Of a stretch of DNA of 64,000 bases, positions 57,712 to 64,000 are shown piece after piece. Origin of the DNA: Isoetes taiwanensis (lineage: Eukaryota > Streptophyta > Lycopodiopsida > Isoetales > Isoetaceae); NCBI GenBank assembly GCA_021234155.1, contig JAJEKV010000019.1:5780284-5844283 (forward strand). The letters run 5' to 3'. Under the pieces are notes generated by a model. It was not told the origin of the DNA and ran no database searches. It saw nothing but the letters and a program-made list of their open reading frames with translations. How positions within the stretch are numbered: position 1 is the first letter of the stretch; each line of letters starts with the position of its first letter. The position numbers were made by a program, and so were the translations under genes.

Positions 57712-58659
57712 GGAGGTTTGCGATTCTTTTGGGAACCATGGGCAATGGGATCACCAGTGGAATTGGACTCACTAATCTATGAGAGGAATTAAAGAGATCA
57801 GAAACGATGGAGTTAGGAATTTCCCAGAGGGCCGTAAAGATTATTGTTCTTGTATGTGCTGCAAGAACTACTATTAATTCTTATTTTGCTGGAGCATGGC
57901 AACGGAATGAAGAGAAGATTATCATTTTGGGGTTCACAGAACAGATTTGGATTATTTTAATGGAGTAAAAGCTTTTATGCATGAAGGGAAATCATATGAT
58001 TTCAATATTAGAGCAGTTAATGGAACTGAGGTGGATTTGATGACTATTGCTGCAAGCGAATCTGGAGTATCAGTAGCAGAGAAAACTCAGTGCTTTCGTG
58101 GAGAATGCTCGAAGTATATGGCAAAACTTCTATGATCCTTTGGGGATTATGGAATAATAAGGGTAACTGCTAGGTTGTCATGGAAAAGCTTAGTTTATCG
58201 TACAGACGAGTTGTCATGGAGACAAATAGAGACAAATAAACACTGCTGCAAAACATTGAGCTCTGCTTTGTCATTATAGCCAAACTACCTGCCATAACCT
58301 CTTGCCATCTCTAGAAGTTCACCTTGGTCATTTGAGCCTGTGTAAATTTCAACCTTTAAGCCTGAGTATGGAAAACCGCAAGAGCATCCTGCTTGGAATT
58401 GCGGAGTCAGATCGTGGTGATCTGAGAGACTGATTGGCCGTGGGGACCATTTATATAAATATTTGACTTGGGAAGCCATCTATATTAACACTTGACCTTA
58501 TTTGCAGGTTTATTTAGTGTTAAGCATTGGGGAGGACACTTTACGTAGAAGTTGTCAAGGATATAGACGCAAAAATTTGGATGCGGAATCTCAATTGTTT
58601 CCTATGGGACAGGCTTATGGGTAAAGTTTCTAAGTTGAATTTCTTTATTTGGAATAAAG

Positions 58660-59196
58660 AATAGATACTTTTGTTGTGTATACCCATGGTACATTAGTGA
58701 CTACGATTGCAACGTTGCCGGCTTGAACATGGTATACTAGATAGGGAATGCCTCTTGGTAGACTAGTGATTGTGTCTGCAGCACAATCGGCTTGAACAAG
58801 AGAGCATAAGATGTATACTTTTGGAAGATTAGTAGTTGTGGTTGCAACACAATTGGCTTGACAAAAGTTGCATCTGTATCTTGGAGATACATTGTATCGT
58901 GGTGGCGATACAATCAAGTAGTACCGTGGAGGTACAAAAGATAATAACGTACCGCGGAGGTACAAGGATATATCGTATTGTGGAGGTACGCGGATATCCG
59001 TAACTACCTCTGGAGTTTTGCAGGGATTATAAAACTTTCAGACTGGTGATGACCATGGAAGATCCATCTTGAGAAGGGATGGATTGAAATGGAACGTATC
59101 TTGAATGATCGCGGGGTGATCCTTCTTGAGAAGGGATGGACTGAAATTGAGTGTACTCGGACGATCGCGGACGATCTATCTTGAGAAGGGATTGAT
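58660..59196 (+). repeat. Degenerate short-repeat arrays in the LTR-element interior
   Basis: Three families in succession: about 55-bp units ending GGCTTGAACA (58680-58865), TACCG(C/T)GGAGGTAC units (58890-58990), and about 53-bp units with CTTGAGAAGGGATGGA (59065-59196). The last abuts the right LTR and may supply its purine tract. Confidence 0.75.
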
Positions 59197-59990
59197 TGAT
59201 ATGGAGCAAGCACGGGGGAGTGGTCCAAGGCGAATGGGTTATTGGAATTATGGCGAATGGGTTATTGGAATTATGGCAAATACTATGTAAATGTTATTCC
59301 TAACGCCACCTAATAATATAAAGGCGCATAGGATAGCATAGAATCTGGGTGTGAAGAACCATTGATATTATGGAAGGGGTCGAGGCACTATCATTGGGAT
59401 GATTATTGGTTGAGAAAAAGATCATAGATAATGTCCCATATGATAAGTCATATAATCTAATTAAAGGCAAGGAGATATTTTGAGAAAAAAGGCAACTGCC
59501 TGCTAAAAAAAGGGGCTAAAGTCGCAGAGAGGTCTATAAATAGAACCAAAACTTCAGTTGGATATATCTCCGCAACTAGAGCTCCGATTGAAGCGACCTT
59601 TAGTTTGTTGGAACCGGCTCAGAGTCTAGTTTCCAAATTAGGGTGGCATATATCCTACTTCATCCGTGTGAGGGAGTAATAGCCGAAAATGTGACAGGGG
59701 ATCATAAATTACTGCTACAGCGACTTTACAGATTTGCAATTACTTTCTGATCTGTGGCTACTTGGAGTAGTGAGATTAGCCTGGAGGGACAATAAGCCAG
59801 ATGCTAGAGCTTTGTATTTGCCAGAGCACTTGTGTTTTGCTATAACCCAGTGGATCCGGTTGGGTGGTTAATGGTGCTGCCATATCAATTGTGCATGAAT
59901 AAAGTTTCTTTAGTCCAGTGTTCTATTATTTCATTATGGCTCTATGATTCTGTGTTGCTACAACTTCCCAAATATACATGAATTGTATCA
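59197..59990 (+). repeat. Right LTR (794 bp)
   Basis: Starts TGATATGGAGCAAGC and ends AATTGTATCA. It has a TATA box TCTATAAATAG near 59535 and an AATAAA-type signal (GCATGAATAAAG) near 59895. Confidence 0.88.
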
Positions 59991-60760
59991 ACCTCATATA
60001 GAAAAGGCAAGCTATATCCTTGATTAAAAGGCAGCGTAAATTTATATTTGAGCGATCGACCTTTTTTGCGACATCATCTATAAAAGAAGCAGACACATTG
60101 AATTAACGGCATCCGCAACTTTAGGCAACGAATCGGAATTGCTACAATGATTAATGACCTATTACAGTGACTTTTGACCAAGAGTTCATCATCAGTGTTG
60201 GCCGACCCAGATTTTACGAACTATTCCAGCTCCAGCAAAGTGATATTTAGCCATTATCATCGACTCTTTGCTCCCCTAACCCATTCTTTAACTCCTAAGA
60301 CCTTGATTAAACTTCATGCGTTAAGGATTGGACGAATTGGATGGAATTCTCATTCCTTGGTGATGTCCCAAAGCCAAACCTTAGCATATTATTAATTCTT
60401 ATTTCCTGACCTTGGATTTGCAAATTAGCTAGAGTAGTGCTCAAATTGTTTCCCCTTAAGCCTTTACTTTCCAAAACCGAAGATCTCTTGCTCAGGGAGA
60501 GCCAGGTTGGGTGGTGAGCTTTGCCCTTAAGGGGTGGATTTTATATATTAATCTCTTAGTTTGAGATTATCCATTTATCTAAAAAATCCTTAGACATGTA
60601 TCAATTTCACTGAGCATGCAACGTCCAACTTGGCAACTTCATGTTCTCTAATAAAATTCGAATGACTTAATTAAACACAACCCAAGTTATGAGTTGGAAT
60701 GTTGGAATATGTGTAATGGACACACATAATGAATGACTAAGTGGAAGTGACGAAAACCCA
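59991..60760. other. No gene recognised
   Basis: AT-rich DNA without supported frames or repeats between the LTR element and the first SINE. Confidence 0.5.
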
Positions 60761-60763
60761 TCA

Positions 60764-61130
60764 AAGGATCAGTAGCTCAGTGGTAAAGTACTTGGCTTTC
60801 AAGCAAGAGGTCCTGGATTCGATCCCCGGCCTGTCCACTCAGAGGAGGCTCATTTTTCAACATGGTATTAGAGCCATGGTCTCAAGTAGAGGGTGCTTAA
60901 TTGCACCGGGACAGTCCTCAGTGGTGAAGGGATGAGAATGAGCAAAGCTTGGCCACAAGTAGAGGGTGCTTAACCACACCGGATAGTCCTCAGTGGTGAA
61001 GGGATGAGAATGAGCAAAGCTTGGCTAGTGAAAGTCTAACTCCGACAGCGGTGGAGTTGCCCGAGGAGGGGAGCATGTGGATTGTGGTGAAGGCTGGAAT
61101 GGAATGGTGTGGCCATTAAGGGGGGATGTT
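60764..61130 (+). mobile_element. tRNA-derived SINE 1
   Basis: The head GGATCAGTAGCTCAGTGG carries the A box TAGCTCAGTGG and the B box GATTCGATCC at tRNA spacing. The acceptor stem and D arm are degenerate, so it is not a tRNA gene. The body contains an internally duplicated segment (AGAGGGTGCTTAA...GAGCAAAGCTTGG, twice). Confidence 0.75.
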
Positions 61131-61574
61131 GGAATATTGGAGTATGTTAATGGAAGGAAGGAAGGAAGGAAGGTACTTTTATCGTCCACGGAGACCAATC
61201 GGTCTATGGGACCCAATACAAAAACGCAGCAAGCGGATTACTGCCCGGATTAAAAAACCCCCGCCACGAAGGGTTTTCGAGGGAAAAACCGTGGCAACAA
61301 TCAGCCTGCTGACAAACTGTGCTAACATATAAAATGCAGAAACACCCAAATATATACAGTCATGCACCGCACCCGTAGTGCCTAATCAGCGAGCAGCCAG
61401 GCGGGGGCAAAGGTGACCTCGCAGGTCCAGTACCTCCTGAATGTACGACCCCAGGGCACGTACTGACGGTGTGTTCATCAGCAAATGTAAGGGCAAGTCC
61501 GGCCGTACTAAGGGAGCGTATCTGGCCCGGATCTGACATGAAAAATGACTTAGTGAAGAAGAGTGTTGAAAGCT

Positions 61575-61750
61575 CATCAAAGGGCTGGTAGCTCAGTGGT
61601 ATAGTACTTGGCTCGCAAGCAACATGTCTTAGGTTTGATCCCTATCCTATCCACCCAAACAAAGGAGGCTCACAATATTGGGGAGCAACAGGTCCTAGGT
61701 TTGATCCCTATCCTATCCACCCAAACAAAGGAGGCTCATTTTTCAACGCA
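61575..61750 (+). mobile_element. tRNA-derived SINE 2
   Basis: GGGCTGGTAGCTCAGTGGTA with the B box GGTTTGATCC, closely related to SINE 1 in the head. The B-box half (AGGTTTGATCCCTATCC...GGAGGCTCA) is tandemly duplicated. Confidence 0.7.
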
Positions 61751-61838
61751 GGAAGACAAGTTTTTTCTCAGCACAATATTGGGTTCTTAATGCTGGAAGA
61801 CAAGTTTTTGATGTATCCATTGTGAAAATCAACAATCA

Positions 61839-61998
61839 GCTAAGTTGGGGCATTGCAAAAGATCGATCGACAACCATGAGTTGAAAAAATTACAAAAAAA
61901 CAACAGTTGAATGTGTTGGCTAAGTTGGGGCATTGCAAAAGATCGATCGACAACCATGAGTTGAAAAAATTACAAAAAAACAACAGTTGAATGTGTTG
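61839..61998 (+). repeat. 80-bp tandem duplication
   Basis: Two essentially identical units (61839-61918, 61919-61998) containing GATCGATCGACAACCATGAG. Confidence 0.92.
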
Positions 61999-62248
61999 AC
62001 GCTACATTTTCAGAACTTCGCAACACACCCTTTGTGGATGATCTAATGCTTATCTTCAATTGTTGAACCAGTAGCAATGAGCCTTAGTATACATTGGTTT
62101 ATATAATTTTTGAGCTTCTAGCATCATTACTACGGAGGCTTTTCCTAGGCAGTGTTGTATTGAAGAAGCTAATCGTAGACATCAACAAATTCTATGTACA
62201 TCAATACACAATTGGAGGTTGGAGGTTGGAGGTTGAAGTTAATCGCAA

Positions 62249-62352
62249 ACATGACCACAAAATCTTTTTTGTTGTCTACAATGATGAGATGCAGTTTCAG
62301 ACATGACCAAAAAATCTTTTTTGTTGTCTACAATGATGAGACGCAGTTTCAG
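62249..62352 (+). repeat. 52-bp tandem duplication
   Basis: Two units with AATCTTTTTTGTTGTCTAC, differing at a few bases. A short GGAGGTT triplication lies just upstream. Confidence 0.88.
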
Positions 62353-62602
62353 ACATTACCCCTGCAACCTAAGTACAAGTATTTCCACATTTTTTTGTGT
62401 TTCCACATTGTCAAATAAGCTTCCAATTATTTCGCAAATTAAAGGCACAAAGAGACATACACCAATGATAGAATATGTTGTATCCTGAATGCATAAATGT
62501 TGGCTGATTCGCCTAGAAACTACTTGTACAGATACTTGTGTTCTAACCCATAGATTAAAAACCTAATAAACTGGATTCTTTAAGGATTTCACTTGTGCAC
62601 AG

Positions 62603-62735
62603 ATACCTCAACTTCCTTTCAAGGGAGGAATCACTCTTATTTCTGATTTTGCAAAACCCAAAAGGGTTCGAAATGTGCGTCCTGCAAAGAGAGCTCGCTC
62701 CCGACCATACATTAATAGCCGTAATGTTTACACAG
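62603..62735 (+). other. Candidate host-gene exon
   Basis: Bordered by TTGTGCACAG and GTAAGT, it encodes in one frame PQLPFKGGITLISDFAKPKR and a basic stretch (NVRPAKRARSRPYINSRN). I do not recognise the protein and found no neighbouring exon. Confidence 0.3.
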
Positions 62736-63489
62736 GTAAGTTGGAAACCATTGAATAAAGCTAATGAGAAAGAAATAAAGCGATGAGAAAATCAGACTAG
62801 CAAATGCTCAAGCTTTTAACCACACGAAAGCATAATCCTAAGACATTATCTATTGTCACAACGCAAGGCACCAGACTCATGGGTAAATTATAATCAGAAG
62901 CAAGCAAACCGCAAGATAAACTCACAAACACAAAGTATTCTTATCTATTTTCAGCATTTACTTACGGCTCAAAATTCGCCAAAAAAGAAAAAGGAAAACA
63001 ATCACTTTATGTCACAAAGGAGACAATAAGGAAGCATTTAGACACCATGTACACTAAAGAGATTGCATTTGAAATGATGGTTTTGACTAGGGTTACAATA
63101 GGGGTTGGAGAAGGCACGTCATATATTCTTCCATCCAATGGGCTAGAGCTTGACCAAGTAATTTTGCTTAAACTGATGGCGTTTGATAGAAGGCATGAGG
63201 TGGATAAATATTCGACATGTTAGAATAGTGGCCTCCAGATTCTTTGGAACACCTGTTTTCTTAGGTAGCCACTGATATATACGTCAGAAGTTGTGTTGGT
63301 CACACTAAAAGACGTTAAACATGTTGAGAGCAGAAAAGATAAGCAAGAGAGATTTTTCTAAAGACTGTAACAGATGGAACTGGATGGAATGGAAAAAAAA
63401 TGGGAGGAATAAAGGATAGCAGATAGTTGACTCAGTGAAATGCTATAAAATAAATTGCATTGTTGGGGCATTGCATAGAGTGAGAAGGC

Positions 63490-63822
63490 ATGGGAAATCC
63501 CGAGAAAAAGGAGAAGAAGCTAATATGGATTGTGAAGGTTGCATGCAAGATAGGAAAACTTTGCTATAAAAATACAAATCAAGAACAACCGGTACCCGGA
63601 TCCGAAGAAGCGGCCGATTTTGATACTGCAGCAGCGGCCCAGAGCATCTCCGACTGCCTCCCCGATTCTGCTCCAGATCCACCAGCCGTCCCAGAAGCCG
63701 GTGCGGAAACCCTTTTTTTCTTCCGTTCATCTTTTTCCCGTTTAGGTTACTCTTTGTTTTGGTTTGCCATTTTCATTTTTTGGTCATTTTGTTTTGCAGA
63801 TTCCTTGTCGACCATGTCTTAA
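63490..63822 (+). CDS. Possible small protein or first exon, unknown
   Basis: A 110-codon frame starting MGNPEKKEKKLIWIVKVACK. It continues with an acidic/Ala/Pro-rich middle (EEAADFDTAAAAQSISD...PDPPAVPEAG) that is locally GC-rich, unlike the surrounding DNA, and ends in a hydrophobic segment (LFWFAIFIFWSFCF). The GC-rich middle looks like real coding sequence. The hydrophobic end lies in a T-rich stretch and may be read-through into an intron or UTR. Function unknown. Confidence 0.3.
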   Translation: MGNPEKKEKKLIWIVKVACKIGKLCYKNTNQEQPVPGSEEAADFDTAAAAQSISDCLPDSAPDPPAVPEAGAETLFFFRSSFSRLGYSLFWFAIFIFWSFCFADSLSTMS

Positions 63823-64000
63823 GTGTTTACGCTGTCTCTTCTCCATCATGTATATGGGATTTTATACTCCTCCTCTGGTCGTGTACAATACGTTCTATTT
63901 TTTTATTTTTCTCTCGTGGACTTGTACAATGCATTTTATTCTCTCGTGAACCATAAAACCCATTCTATTCTGTTCTTATAAATTCTTATGTTTGTAGCTT

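Larger units (their letters stand above)
57239..59990 (+). mobile_element. Non-coding LTR retrotransposon, 5' LTR truncated
   Basis: A partial left LTR (57239-57697), PBS AGTGGTATCAGAGCGG (57698 on; tRNA-iMet), a non-coding interior of about 1.5 kb, and a complete right LTR (59197-59990; TGATAT...TATCA). There is no gag or pol; the longest interior frame is 62 codons. It is a LARD-type or deleted derivative that must move in trans. Confidence 0.85.

Noticed and set aside
59108-59180. Further GATCGC dyad sites (GATCGCGGGGTGATCC, GATCGCGGACGATC)
   Set aside because: They lack the GCGATC second arm at the 4-base spacing and belong to the 53-bp repeats inside the LTR element.
60768-60836. A tRNA gene (TAGCTCAGTGG ... 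GATTCGATCC)
   Set aside because: The acceptor stem has mismatches, the anticodon stem has a G-G pair, and the sequence continues into a repeated SINE body shared with 61575 on.

Overview
The window looks like repeat-dense nuclear DNA of a land plant. It holds an L1-type LINE with a zf-RVT-like tail, a chromodomain Ty3/gypsy element primed by tRNA-iMet, a TRIM, Helitron ends, tRNA-headed SINEs and intron-bearing transposon genes. I infer, without proof, a non-seed plant (fern or lycophyte type). No complete host gene is visible; only a few exon-like fragments are.

Region 1 (1-3155): a tandem duplication, a SINE head, and a LINE fragment on the minus strand abutting a piece of the LTR that recurs at 57-60 kb. 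Region 2 (3160-25385): two copies, in opposite orientation, of one large DNA transposon (A 3160-13472, B 15734-25385). It has imperfect TIRs starting AAGCATG and short target duplications, and a nearby empty-site paralog confirms the edges of B. Each copy carries (i) a DUF7869-like transposase gene, (ii) a divergently transcribed multi-exon gene whose product has a DNA-methyltransferase-like motif, (iii) two tandem paralogous 80-codon ORFs with TATA boxes, and (iv) about ten copies of the dyad GATCGC-N4-GCGATC, confined to introns and non-coding flanks at corresponding positions. The two large genes are damaged in both copies; the 80-codon ORFs are open in both.

Region 3 (25.4-38.6 kb): no intact gene; local duplications, three Helitron-type 3' ends, a LINE-mobilised insertion with a 17-bp target duplication, and a palindrome-rich tract with a 70-nt hairpin. 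Region 4 (about 38.9-57.24 kb): a dead L1-like LINE carrying a TRIM (39032-39369), a MITE (39685-40240) and a 14-kb chromovirus (41736-55766), which itself carries a MITE. The chromovirus reads on the minus strand and has two extra genes between PBS and gag. One encodes a protein starting with the exact histone H3 tail residues MARTKQTARK and ending in a histone H3 fold; the other encodes an unrecognised protein with a long acidic tract. Each extra gene has its own TATA box and is preceded by a pair of the same 67-bp hairpin.

Region 5 (57.2-64 kb): a non-coding LTR element (57239-59990), two SINEs, short tandem duplications, one plausible exon and a terminal ORF of unknown nature. The two leading candidates for undescribed biology are the chromovirus-encoded H3-like protein with its hairpin-flanked promoters, and the methyltransferase-like/80-aa-ORF/dyad-array DNA transposon.
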